Source: Tomocerus qinae
Lineage: Eukaryota; Arthropoda; Collembola; Entomobryomorpha; Tomoceridae
DNA length: 64,000 bases
NCBI GenBank assembly: GCA_020055645.1
Contig: CM034547.1
Location: 59,088,909 to 59,152,908 of the forward strand
Reading direction: 5' to 3'
The stretch's first letter is position 1. The number at the start of each line of letters is the position of its first letter. The notes beneath the pieces were generated by a model, which searched no databases, had not been told where the DNA came from, and saw nothing but the letters and a program-made list of their open reading frames with translations. A program made the translations under genes and the position numbers. Positions 40,101 through 53,200 of the stretch are shown here, piece by piece.

Positions 40101-41236
40101 TAATAGCTATAGCCACAACTCGCTAAGACAATTACACAGCAAATATGGATCTTTTTCATTGCAGCTCAAATGTTAGTGGAAATTCACGTACAGACGCACT
40201 GAAGAAAGATAAATAGTCACATTACTAGTCAACTTAGACAGAGATGCATTTACATCGCCTTAGAATCCACAGACGTCAGAAGCAGTCTAATGGTTTACCA
40301 CTTGTCTTGTCAAATTGTAGTAATATGTAATTTATGATGAAGTGGATTAGCATCGAGCTGAATGGCAAACTCTGTCTATTATATTTCAAAGTTGTGTATA
40401 TTTAGGTAATTACGTAACAACCCCTTTGTGAAGCGAGGTTGTAAGTTTTAATTACTTCACTAACTCTTTCGTTTTCGTTATAAATCTCCGAAAGCAATTT
40501 TACAACTCAGCTACAAAGAGACATCATGCCCATTATTCAAATCCTCATGCCCACATATGATACATAACTGATCCAATTATCCAGATTATCAGCTACTTAT
40601 TAGAATTGATAGGTTGTACTTAGTAATTTGTTATTGCTTACATTGTTATACACCTTATTACATAGTACACATGTTTAAATAGTATCATGTTCCTAATTCG
40701 GCTTGTTTTAATGACAGGCCTGCCGGGTCAAGTGCAAACAATCAAATCAGAGCCTTACCTCACGCTCTTTTTGACTCCCATCAGTAGATCCTACAGTTGC
40801 ACTTTTCCTAAGGAAATCAAGTTGTTCGATGAAAAGAAAATCACCAGGATCACTATCATACTCAATAAAGTTCTTATACAACCTTTTGCCGCTATGACCA
40901 GACGACAATATGGGGACCGTAAGTTACATATGCTTAGTATATTTATTTTATGAGTAGAAGACGGAAATTTTGGCTTTCGCCCTCTTACTCATTAGTATTT
41001 ACGATTCGAGGGAAGGAAGGCTGCCTAAAGGGTGGAAACAATTTAATTACTCGATATGGTTGTTTTTTTGGAATGTAATAGCTTTCAGATGTCCGGAGCA
41101 AGCAGGGCGTCGTGATGAAACTGTTCCTATAGCTGTCGGAAGTACTTTGGCCATTGTTGTTCTATTAACTGTAGCAGGCTATGCTGGTTATCGCTACTTC
41201 AAAGTGAAAAAGATTGAATATGACACCATGGAATGA
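37151..41236 (+). CDS. LAMP: LAMP-family lysosome-associated membrane glycoprotein, single LAMP domain
   Basis: Seven exons: 37151-37216, 38737-38779, 38954-39090, 39219-39335, 39495-39579, 40718-40918, 41082-41236, 267 residues. The N-terminus (MLSFTLLWIAMFNGIIVSTQ) is a signal peptide. A short acidic/Pro-Ser linker (23-50) precedes one luminal LAMP domain with four cysteines, Cys63, Cys98, Cys177 and Cys220, spaced as the two disulfide loops of the family. It has NAT and NTT glycosylation sites. A single membrane span (about 231-253, starting VPIAVGSTLA, the family's typical entry) leads to an 11-13 residue tail ending YDTME, a YxxPhi lysosomal sorting signal. Vertebrate LAMP1/2 have two luminal domains; this one resembles the short single-domain forms (LAMP5/UNC-46, invertebrate LAMPs). 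Two splice sites are less certain: a weak donor after 39335 (GTCTGT), and the last acceptor, placed at 41082 because an alternative at 41089 breaks the frame. Confidence 0.87.
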
Positions 41237-43656
41237 GAAACGTAATCTTTATGAGAAACGCACCATTCATCGACTCATGCCCAAACACTTCAAACGATAA
41301 AATCCTAGTTATTCGAACGACAACTTCTTTTTAATACATCAGGTCAAACCAAAGATCATTCACCATACATGGATCTTCCTAATTACACTGACGAGTGGTT
41401 AGCTAATACGAGTATCAAATTATAACAGACAGCCGATAGTGTCCTACTCTAAAATTAAACAGCATATTGCATACATTCATTCGTAAATCTCCAAACTGTT
41501 TCTTTCAAAAGAACTTCCGGAGATTATTTCTTAATTTCTCTAAGTCAATGATAATGACTACCTTCACTAATGACTCCGATTTGTCTAATCTTAAACCAGA
41601 CATGACTAGAAATCCTTGTATGCAAAATGTTCTTCACAAAACGTTACCGATTGCGGACATGAAAGATACATTCGTATCATATCTACAGCCAAACCAAGAA
41701 TTTGTCGACGTTGAGGGCGACGTACGACTGTTGTGACTGTCTTCCATGAAATAGAATTTAGAAAACCAACTCATAATAAGTTATGGAATCACGTCAGACT
41801 CAATAAATAGCAATAGAATGAATGAAATTCAATTTTAATCTTACGATAATTGTATTTAAAAAATTATACTATGTATGTAGTATGCTGTGTGCGTACAATG
41901 AGCGATTTATTGAAACTTTTACTGTTAAAATAGTTGATAATTAGATGTGTTAAATAATTAACAGAAAGAATATAGCACACTATATGGATGGCTGTTTTGA
42001 TCGTTTCCAATACAAATTGAATCTAAAGTTATTAAAATCAATAGTGTAATGATAAGGAAATTGTTGTAGGTGTTAAATAGTCTGTCTTTTAGCGTTTGCC
42101 TTGTAAACAGCAACTTATGAAGTTCTAGATGTATCCTATCTTACATATAAAATGAAATACAAATGGATGATATTATTGTAGAAACATGTATACTGTTTCA
42201 AAGTTGCCTGTGCAATATGAATCATACTATAAGTGAAACAGAATCGAAAAATATCGTGATCACTATAATATTCTGTAAAATGTTAGTTATAACCGATGAA
42301 CTTATATCAATTTAATCTGAATTTATTAATGTCAAGTATTAATTAACTTTCCCTTATATAACATTCGCTTCCGTAGTAGTCTCTTCCAGTTAGTTATAGT
42401 TATACTATGAAGTTGGTGATATGTAAAACCTTCTTTCGTTTGTATACCTATTTGTAACTATTTTTAACTATGCAAATAGTTTTTAGTATTTTCTATCCCC
42501 TTTTAATTACCAAAATTAATCCGCAAAGTAAAACCGAATTAAAATACTGTATACCCTATTCCGTATGTAAATTAAGTAGAAATTCTTGACCATTTTGGAA
42601 ATATTTTATTACGGTTATAGTATCAGTGTGAGTCGGTTACAATTTTAAGCTTATTTATCGTTCTTAACTTGCATTACAATTGTATGTATATAGTACGTAG
42701 TTTATACTTATTAAGTAGGATTCTATGTACAAGTAATTAGAATGCTCTTTAAAATCTTAATATTTAAAGGGTACACTGAATAATGAAATGATTAGTAGTA
42801 TCATTGAGAATCACAATTTGTGATTACATATGATAAACAGCAGGTAAACCACTTGTTGGCACAATGTTTAACTAGTATTGAAAAAATGAGTTAATTGAAG
42901 CTAGAATGATGAAATATATTACAAAATTATTGAAGAAATATGAACTAAAGTAGTATATGGGGAGAATTAAATGTGGTGTTAGTTTTCTATTATTATGCCC
43001 AAATGTTACGAATCGTTTTATAATCATAAACATTTAACAATCAGAACTATTCTAAACTATTCGTTAACATGTTTCGTTACTGTATATATTTTACTTTACT
43101 CACAGGAATTGAAAATGAATTTAATTGTTAGTATATATTTACACACTATATGTATAGTAAAGTATAGTTACATTTACAATAGTACAATGCATATTTTGTT
43201 CCAGAATAAACATTCCTATTTGATGGTCAAATTATATTGCACAAGGTAAGTGTAATAGCAGCAGCAAATGATTACAGATACTTATATGTATGTACATAAG
43301 ATTGTTGTGTGGCAAAATATACATAATCTATAAAATGCATGAATGGGTGTACGTCAAATTGTATGTAAACCCTATTATAAAAAGTAAATAAAATGGGTTG
43401 AAAATTACTACTTGGTTAAAAGTGTTATTTTTTCAATTATTTCAGTGTACATTTATTTTCTATGAGATATTTATAGTATAGCACAAGCGATTTCTAATAT
43501 TAGTAAGGGTAATTATTTTTAACGAAGTAAGGATTAGTAGGTTAAGAGAAGGCTAACAATTATCATGCAAAGATTAAGCAAAGGAATAAAATCTTTCTTT
43601 CAGTATCACTTCTATGACTATTTGCATACGTTCAGACATGACTTACGTATTATCAA
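41237..43656. other. 3' region between convergent LAMP and Six4/5 genes
   Basis: AATAAA at 41802-41807 is a likely polyadenylation signal for the LAMP gene. On the minus strand, AATAAA at 43457-43452 lies about 200 bp beyond the Six4/5 stop. Otherwise the sequence is AT-rich with no supportable coding region; the frames at 41467-41736 and 42995-43249 look like untranslated-region or intergenic noise. Confidence 0.55.
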
Positions 43657-46600
43657 TTAAATTGTTTTTTCGTATTGATGATGATGCATTCCGTATCCAT
43701 TGTAGTAATGTCCTCCAACCACCTGAGTTGGAATGCTCTGGATCACACTTCTTTCTGCAGCAGCTGCACTAGCACAGCTCTGGAGTCCGATCCCAGGACT
43801 GGTGTTCCCATTGTAGTAACTATAGTGTCCATTGGGGTTGTTGGACATGTGTCGAGAAATGTTATGAGAGTGAGTGTTGCTGTGATTATTTTGAGCTCCA
43901 CTCCCTGCCAAAGCATCCAAGTCACTCTTGATGGTCAGGGAGAGTGGGGCTGGTGCTCGTAAATGAGGCAATCCACTTGTGTCCTCCCCGTTGTAAGACT
44001 TATTGAAAGATCCAGTGGTCGAGTACAAACCGTTCTTTATGTCACTCGCTTCTAAGTTATGCGGACTGACAATGAGACCACCTAGCTGATGACTGTGGCC
44101 GTGGCTGCTTCCCATCGGTGTCCCTACCATTAGTCCTTCCACAGACATGCCATCTCTGCAAAATAAATCATTTCATAAATAAAACTTGTCATTATAACAT
44201 TTATTGGTGGATTGAATCACAGGCCATCGAGTTGAAATATTTGCATTGATTGATCATAAATAACAAAATTATTGTAGTTAGTTCTGATTTTCCTGTTAAC
44301 TTTAAAGCTGTAGCCGCAAAATGCATTCTAATACGCTGTAAATATATCACATATGAAAACAAACAGCCCAAAAAAGAAAGCCTGATCTGTAATCATCGTA
44401 TTATTGGATCTAATTAATTTGATACCAATTAAAATTAAACATTATTCAGTTATTCCCAATTAGAAAAGAAAATACCTATCAATTACCAACCACAAAAGTT
44501 GATATCGATTAAATAATGTACAAAACTCAACATATTTATGTTTCAATTTAGATTATGTAGGCAATTAGGCTAGCTAGTTTTACAAGACAAGATTTTCACC
44601 CCTCGCACACACTCAGGTTGTTATCTTAAATAATAAATGTAGTGTATCTAAACTTTCCATGTATGAATTTTTATTTCAACTCATAGACGTGGCGAGGAGT
44701 GCGAAATATTGCGTCTATACTATTGTCACTTTGTCATGACCAACTTTTACTGCTTTGATTATGTGGATTTCCTGTACATGGTATTATGCAATAGTATATC
44801 TTTTTAGATGGACAGAATTTTAAAGATAGATTTTTTATATGTTGTTGATAATTTATGCTAGTATAATTGCACAAAAGAATGCCGATTGTCGAGCAATCTT
44901 CTTCCTGTATTCTGCTACGAAACAGATTTGCATCAAATGACACGATTATGGCACATATAAAACACACTAAGCGTAATGATCTTCGTGAATAGTCTATAGT
45001 TTCTTGAATGTTCATCAGAGCCATTAAAAGCTGCATACGCAAGCAACTATTATGCGTAGATTTCCTTGCAAATGCCCTAGCTCTTGAGCATGGTATTTTC
45101 ACACGCTAAATACTGGAAAGCTAATGCAATGATTTCACTAAGAGGTTATCATTAAACTCTTATCTTTTAAATGGAATAATTGGTTATGGCTGTTAGTATC
45201 TGTTTTAACACTCTATTATCATTTTTATGGTGCATCACATTAATTTCTAACGAGGTGACAGTGTTGCTGTTCACTCATGTAAAGATAAGCAAAGCATGGA
45301 AATATTTCCTTAGAACCAATTGTAACATATAGAATATCTGCCATATAACTGCAATAATTGGGTTAATTCATTATCCTTAGGTGAACGTTGTAGCTTATTA
45401 CATCAGAAGGTTAACAGAAGTTGTATCCGCATAGCTGTTAATGTAACAAATCATTTTAATTCACTCATTCATATTGTGTGAGACAGGAAATTAATGATTT
45501 CTAATGAAATTCATCCCACGGTTTACCAAATAATCTGTTTATAGTATCGATTGCCAATATCCTATAGTTATTGTTGTAAAGACAGTCTATATACTATTGT
45601 AAAATTATTCATTAAAGAACGCGAAAACATAAGAAATGATAAACATTCTTTATATTGCTTGCACTATAAATTTTATGACTGTAACTCACATCAAAGAGAC
45701 ATAACGATATTGAGATTACATGGACTTTAGTATTTAGCAGGAAAAATGGAGTTTATGAGTACAGTGTACGTGTACTGGGTATGCTACTTAACTGCACAAT
45801 AAAAAACGATGAAATACATCGATCTGTCATATCTCACCATTGAGAACACATTAATGGAAGTATACAGAAGTACAGAATGACTATGTACAGACTGCCATTT
45901 AGTATGAGCTACAGTGAAGAGATCCTAATCCTAGACAAAAAATGTAGGAGAGACAGTAACAGTAGTACCGATAATCTTTGTCCATACATCGAAAGAATCT
46001 AATGTGACAATAGAACAAGTACACAAGTAATGACGATGTTTATTGCTAACCTGACACCAGAAAGACAACAACCTACATGACCTATCATTCTAATTATGAG
46101 ATAAGAAGAGGAAAGCAGGTCCTGGGAAAGAGTATGACTTGGTTGTTGACTGATTGTGTCATCGCCTCGTTTTTTCTTGGTAATCAAAGCATGATCCTAT
46201 ACTGTATTTGACTAAGCTCATTATATTATTCTTTCGAATACTGGACTGACTGTAATAAATGGGTTTCCAGTAATTTCTTTTTTTCCGACAAGGCAAGTAG
46301 TTTATAACTGAATGTATTTTGAACTTTGAGTGACTTTGATGCAGAAAAGAACGGTCAGTGGACTACGACCACGACCTAAAGAGAATGAACACCTTTTATG
46401 CAGAGCAAAGACTGTAACATTACATGTACAGACATACGGAATAGTCTGAAGTGGCTGGACATTGGAATACGAGATGAAAAAAGGGGAAAAGCATGTATGT
46501 ACATATCCCAAAGACAAAAGAGAGATTTCATCTCAATTTTCACATGAAAAAGGGAGTTTCTTAGGAAGAGTGCGGCTAGTTTTTGGAAGCGGGCGGCGAA

Positions 46601-49600
46601 TCTTAATAGTTAATCAAGAAACAGAGCAACGAAGGATGTGAAGGCCCATTAATCATTCTCACATCGTTCCATGTCCTCCAATATGGAACACAGATGTGAC
46701 TTAGTCAACGTACTATTTATATGTATATATTTTATCCCTACTTGACTATTCCTTTTCGTTCGAACCGAAAAATACGAAACGAGTGACTAAACGACACTAC
46801 ACACAAAGAGATACACAATCGACAAGAATTATTGTCTACTGAAGTCACTGGGCCCTTTGCGCTTCGCATCCACTAACATAAAGCCTTGTCACTTTGTACC
46901 CCGTCCTAGCTATAGCGCTGTTTGCATGTGAACCCAAAAGAAGTCCCCATCTACTAAAGATCCATATACACGAGGGCAACATAAGTCTATTACGAATTCC
47001 TTCATTTACACATACTTGAACTAAAAAATCGGGGTCGCATGCATTGCAAGGCGCAGAAAATGTGGTCACTCCATACATCATCCTAAACTTGACATCAACC
47101 TCAACCACATTGCAAGTGTTTCTTAGATCTATGGCTTTGCCTTAGAGAGAAAGCTTTTTTGTTTTTCCTTTAATTTACGAACCAAGTGACAAACTAATAA
47201 TGCTTCACCCCTATAAAGACTAACCTATTAATAAACACACAACCAAAGAACATCTGAAGTAGAGCAGTTTCAGCAACTTCTAATGTTTATGCGTTTATGC
47301 CACTTTCAACAGTCAACAAAATGTATTCAACAATGTGCATCGTTGGTAAAGAATTTTATTCATTTTATAAAAACCTTTGTTTTGCATACCCAAGCAAACG
47401 TGCCGTATTGTAATGAATTCTTCATCAAGTCTGGAACATGACTACTCTTGGATCCCACACACTGCAGACAGTTTTATGTAAGCTAATAGCTTTACTCCAG
47501 TTGATAGGTAGTCATTGCAATTATTTTCATGCTTTTATCACTCACGCCTTTAAATGCAGTAATATTAGACATGAAAAAATGTTTCATGATGGACTAACGC
47601 ACATTTTTTTAAAGCAGCGACATAACATACATTTTTTTTCTATGCAATGGACAATAACTAATCGACTCAACATGATCATGCAATGAAAGTTATGATCAAC
47701 CGATAATACTAAGTACTGAGCATTGATGGAGGATCTAGCAAAAAACCTGATCACTCATAAGTACGGGCATGTCAAATCTGCGATTGACTCAATACTATTG
47801 CATAATATTATTATCACTACCAGTTTAATTTTCTATTTTTAGATGGAAATAATTCAGTTGTGAAACTGACCTTCTAGCAAAGTCAACCGTGCGTTTCAAG
47901 TTACCCCTAATTCAACTTAGATATTACAGCCTAATTCTGGGGTAGAACTTTTATGTTAATAACTACTCTCCTATTCTTAAGGCAGATATCAATTCAGATA
48001 GTTATGATAATAATGGTAGTTCGAATACATTAACAGAACGTTACACTTTTAATATTATTTTTGCTCTAAACTCCTTGCGTTGCATTTTGACAGTCGCCTT
48101 TGCTATAGATGCATATATAATAGCAATTCTGTACATTGAAATAAATTCGTTTCACTCTTTCTACTAGAGTTGTCAGGTGAGATTGGAGATATCAAACAGA
48201 TCATATGACTTATCTCGCAGGGTAGAGAATTGAGAATTATAAATAGTCACATCGGTATTCCTAGAATGCACCTAATTTGATAAAAACGGATTTGAGTGAA
48301 CTCACCTTGTCTGAGGGGGAGTGCGATCCCGTTGTCGTTTATTCTTGAACCAATTGCTGACCTGGGTGAGAGTGAGTCCAGTGATTTTGGCTAGATTCCT
48401 CTTTTCATCAGGCGTCGGGTATCGATTTCGTCGGTAGCATTCTTTGAGAGCATTCCGAGACCTCTCTTTAAAGCAATATACAGTTTCCTCTCCATCCCAG
48501 ATCGTCCTGGGCAAGGGAAACTTTTTCCGGAGTCGGTACTTGTCCACTGCTCCTAAGGGTCGTCCGCGAGTCTTCTCTGCTTCTTTGTAGTGCGCCTTGT
48601 ACCAAAGCTGCTGGAGCTCAGTGTGAAACCTTCCACACCATAATTCATCCAGTATTAATGACCCAATACATACACATACTGCCTAATTTACTTCGTACAG
48701 TAGCTAAAGCATAGAAGAATTACGATGATGTACTACACAGATGCTCTGTCACAGATACAGGAGACAGAAGTATTTATGTACATTCATTTTACATTTTGCT
48801 AACAAGCTGACTTTGCATTAATGTGAATTGGCGTGCACATAATTGCGTATCCACGCAAATTATGTAACACTAAACTGTAATGCATTGTTACAACAGTTTT
48901 ACGATTAGCAGTGATGATGTTACTACTACAATGACAAGAGTGCCTAACATATATTTAAACATTTCCCCTTCTTCGCTGTAATGTACAGCATTTGTTTACT
49001 ATAAAGTTTTGCGATCTCATTATAAGTTCAACTATTGCTTACTTATGCAAATTTGCAATAAGTGTACTGGACAAGCACGCTTGCCTTATTTTTATATATG
49101 CAAAGAACATCTGTTGGTATTTTAATGAGGAATCTTATGGGGCATTGCTTCAGCTAAAGTAATTTTTATCACTGTACTATCTTGTTACCAATAACACAGT
49201 AGTAGGTGTGAGCATTTAGACTTCTATATTATTATTGTTTTATCTTGTTCAGCCTAACGCAGAACTGCACTCACAAAATTCCTCCCTATCATGAATGTTT
49301 TCGAACAAGAGTTTAATAAATCAAAGAATATCGTATCTGCATTAATTTGTGAAATTAAATTGTTTTTGGCTAGACTAATTTTACCAAAGGGCTACAAAAA
49401 ACTCATGCAACACGGTAGAACAAACTTTTAATCATCTACTAAAATCCGAATGACTAACGAAGCCTACTCAATTCAGAAATTCATGATATTTGCATATAAA
49501 ATAGAATTAAATACTTACTTGCTGGAGAAATCATTTGTCTCTAGTATTTTGTACAAATCCTGGAAGGAATTGCAATGGAATGCGACAGAAGCTTGAGCTC

Positions 49601-50292
49601 TTAAAACAGACTCTGAACCATGAAGTAACTCTCTTGGCAGGGAGAACAAAAATCGGGTGAGCGTAGCCATTTTGCCTGATTGTTGTAGGGCATCACATAC
49701 ACAGGCGATCTACAGATAGAAAAAGATATTCTATATAAACAAAATAGCTTATCACATACCCTATGTGGAAACAATGTTCAATAACAGTGAAAATAACTTT
49801 TAATTATGTTCATAAATGAAAAGGATATGGAATGCTTAACATAATTGAGATATTTACCTGTTCCTTAGTAAAACAGGGCATTTTCTTGGACCAAGAATGA
49901 TCAGAGATAGGACTTTCACATCGATCTTGTTGTACGGAAGGTGGGGGTTGTTCGATATCGTATTTGTGAGCAGAGAGATGATTATTGTTTTGTTGAGAAT
50001 GAGGATTAGAGGAATTGTAAAGGAGTTCCGGCAACGGACTGTTGATGTATCCTCGGTCATTGTAAGAAATCAAAAGAGACAGAGGCGGGTGGTGATTGAG
50101 TTTATTGTAGTGGGCTAAATTGTTGTTATTGTATAGATGATGATGCTGGCTAAGGACGGGTGAATTGAGAGCCAAGTCTACACCCGGGCCATTTCCCCCG
50201 TTGTTACTCCCCACACTTCCTCCTCTGTTCATTTGAAGTGTATCGGAAGTGGTTGTACTGTCCGAATCTCCTACAGAACCCGAACCGTCCAT
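43657..50292 (-). CDS. Six4: SIX-class homeodomain transcription factor, Six4/5 subfamily
   Basis: Four minus-strand exons: 50292-49858, 49709-49519, 48629-48306 and 44155-43657, 482 residues. The first 137 residues are Ser/Asn/His-rich and unstructured. The SIX domain runs from about 138 ([20 protein letters not shown]) to about 250, including FLFSLP and [17 protein letters not shown]. The homeodomain (about 255-314) contains the [10 protein letters not shown] helix and recognition helix [15 protein letters not shown]; the [20 protein letters not shown] run before it is typical of Six4/5 (vertebrate Six4, Drosophila Six4). SIX factors bind DNA and recruit Eya co-activators in muscle, gonad and sensory development. 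The C-terminal region (about 317-482) is His, Asn, Ser and Gly rich. The junction between exons 2 and 3 restores the conserved spacing [19 protein letters not shown]. Position 52 of the homeodomain is Lys instead of the usual Arg. Confidence 0.95.
44156..48305 (-). other. 4.1 kb intron 3 of Six4/5
   Basis: It is bounded by a consensus donor (AG, then GTGAGT) and acceptor (TTTTGCAG). I see no nested gene: the frames at 44734-45102, 46302-46517 and 46845-47108 lack domains and codon bias. Large introns in SIX genes often hold enhancers, but nothing here identifies one. Confidence 0.5.
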
Positions 50293-53200
50293 TTTTAACC
50301 CTTTCAGTACTTAAAAATTGTCTTTAATGCTGAAATCACTTCAAATCTTTCATTTGTTATTGTTTATATCAACAAATCATAAAAATTGATGCCACGTTCA
50401 CTTTCGTTGATAATTTCGCGTGTCTAACTGTAATTATTGTAGAATATGGTATCTCTTTACGATAGAAAAATTGGTTGTAGTGTAACTCCTAGTATTTCAT
50501 TGCCAGAAACTGTAGCTCAATGAAAAACGACTCTTAAATTCCTTTTGACAGTTGATCTGATTATTTGTAGGGTATTTAATGCCGTCACAAGTTCACGATG
50601 TAACTATCAAGTTATTATCTGATTGACAAGTGATGAATAAAGACACCCGAGCTGATAGTTTCTCAGGTCTACAATAATTGTTTAACACGAAGCATTAAAA
50701 AGCAATTGGTATCTACACACTTGGATTGAAAACGATACTAATGAGAGATGCAAGTGTTGACATTGTCAAAGTCCTTTTGTATCTCAGTTTATCCGAACCT
50801 GACAATCCCACTAGTAGTACAAGGGTATGAATTGATCCTGCTTTGAACATGCATGAGTGCAGAGTGTACAATCAAGCCGGAGTAGTGTAACAGAAACAGT
50901 AGAACTTTTATGTGTGTATTTATGTATGTAATAGCTGTATCACTTATTCCGTTCTGGAGTATGGAGACAAAAGTCCACGGAGTAAGTGTTAACATGAGAC
51001 AAGACAAGATATGAGTAGCCAAAGGACGGATGCCACCTACGTACTGACACCGACGACCGACTGGAGCTCTAGTAAGTAAATCCCTCAACATTTGATTCTT
51101 ATGTACATTCTACGATTGCAGTGCAACTCCTCTTAGGCAGTGGGATAAATGGAGAAAAAGGGAACTCTGTGTATTTATTATTATTTGTGTACTTAAGTAC
51201 TATGCAAGGTATAAGGATGGATACGGCCGGAGGTTGTACGGTTCCACCACTTGTTGACGGATCTGAACTTTTCTGTTCTTCTCTGGCGTTGGATCGTTAA
51301 GTGAAAAGATGAGAATTTTCCTGCAGGCTTCAGTTCACTTTTAGTATATTTGTCAAGTGAAAAATTTTGGGATAGGGAAAAGGCGGAGACGAAAGGAAGG
51401 AACGTTGGTTGGTTGGGCTCGCCTCCAGTTGGGCGGAAAGACGGGTACGGAAAATACTCCATCCATCCATCTGGCTCAGATTTCCTCTTTGCCGACCCAT
51501 TATTGGATCCTCTGAGACTTCATCATCATCATCCACATACATACTTTCATTTTCTCTATCGAATCAATCCTCTCTCCTGTTTTCATCTCTGCTCCGACTC
51601 TGTCTTCCTATCTCCGCTCCTTTCTTCTCTCCGTTTCCCTATTTGTGGTAACTTTTTAATCACTAATACCTCCTATACAGATCTTGTAATTATTTACTTG
51701 CCACTATTACACTGTAATTCCGAACCTTATTTTCTTCATTAAATGCACAAATTCTGCATTTCAATATTATATCAGATTTTATATACCTTCAAAACTGAAT
51801 GTGGTATAATATAATATGCTTTAGCGTTGCACGTTGAAATAGGCAATATAGTTATAGTAGACTAAAAATGTTTTTCACCCAACTATATTTTAAGGGGTGT
51901 ATTATAACTCTCCGGATGCAAAACATGAAAATTTTGGATGTGAAAAAAAACTATTAACAATATGCTTGTTGGGATTGTTGAAATAAACCTCAAAAAGTAT
52001 ATTGTACTCAAAAGATAATTTCCTTAGTGCTAGTGCTATGGCTTAGATATTGTTTATCTGTTCGCCGAATTGAGTTTCATAGGATGAGATTTAAGAACTA
52101 CCTAGAGATAGAATTTCTCATTTTATACACTGAAATCATAAACCTGTCTTTGAAGAGAAAATTTTTTGAAATCCGTAACTTCTCAGTCACGTTTCTGCTT
52201 TGAGATGTGGTTTGGTGTCACGTTAGTAGTCGTATGAATATGAATAAAATTGTATTCCGGGTACCATTTCAAATTGTTTGACTTTGTTCTTTGATATTAC
52301 TGACAAGTGCACAAAGAATTCTATTACTACTATCATGACTGTAGTTTAAACGTAGATTAATAAACCACAGCGAGAAATATGCAGTCGAGAGAGAAGGGAG
52401 GGAGTTGTGTGGGTGGCTGTGCCAAGGTTCATAAAATTGTCGAATAATCTTCCAAATAATTGTATGCAGTAAATCTTTAAAATAATTTTTAATTCAATTC
52501 CAATCACACAGTATTCTATCCTGACATGAGTTTCCCAACTTCATTTCTATGTTGTGACATCATGAATTTTTAAAATAGCGACTTCTTAAAATTTTATTAT
52601 CGGACAACCGTGAGAATACATTTGCCCTCATGAGAAGATATCGCTTTATGGATGTTAAGATTTAGAGGGTGTAGTGTAGGTAAAGGACTTAAAGGAGGGT
52701 AACATATTATGAAACCCTGGGTGCACACTTTTGCCCACTCAATCTAAATCTGAAATGAGCTAAACGAATTTTTCTAAGCTTACATCATCAGATCATTATT
52801 ATTATTTGTTCGCAGTTTATTACAAAATCTACAAATTGAAAGAAATGAAATGTGCTGAAAGAGTTTACCGTACAAACACTTGATGTTTTAGCTATCACAC
52901 ATTTGTTATATTTTCATTTTAGCCAGATGTGGGTAGGAGCTATGAAATGAATGTATAGAATGTTCTAGTACCTGTTATTCTAAATTCAGAGCTATGAGTT
53001 TTGTAGAAAACAAGTATTCTATACCAATGTTGCACAGGAGTTTGACAACTATACGTACGTATAGCATGGCATAGTAAAGAAGAATGTGAAATTGGAGACA
53101 ACTATTATTTCCTGAGGATTCTGTTAAAGTAAATAGTAAATTTAAGTAGATAAAATACAGTAAAGATTCCGCTATCACACTTCCCTTCAATAACACTGTA

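Noticed and set aside
41467..41736. Plus-strand 89-codon frame after the LAMP stop
   Set aside because: It opens with TTG, has no domain, and sits in the probable LAMP 3' untranslated region before AATAAA at 41802.
43675..43962. Plus-strand frames opposite the Six4/5 last exon and other frames antisense to Six4/5 exon 1
   Set aside because: They are shadows of the strongly supported minus-strand coding exons.
51193..51742. Overlapping open frames of 70-130 codons on both strands
   Set aside because: Mutually overlapping frames with no domain or codon bias are explained by locally lower AT content; no splice sites link them to a gene.
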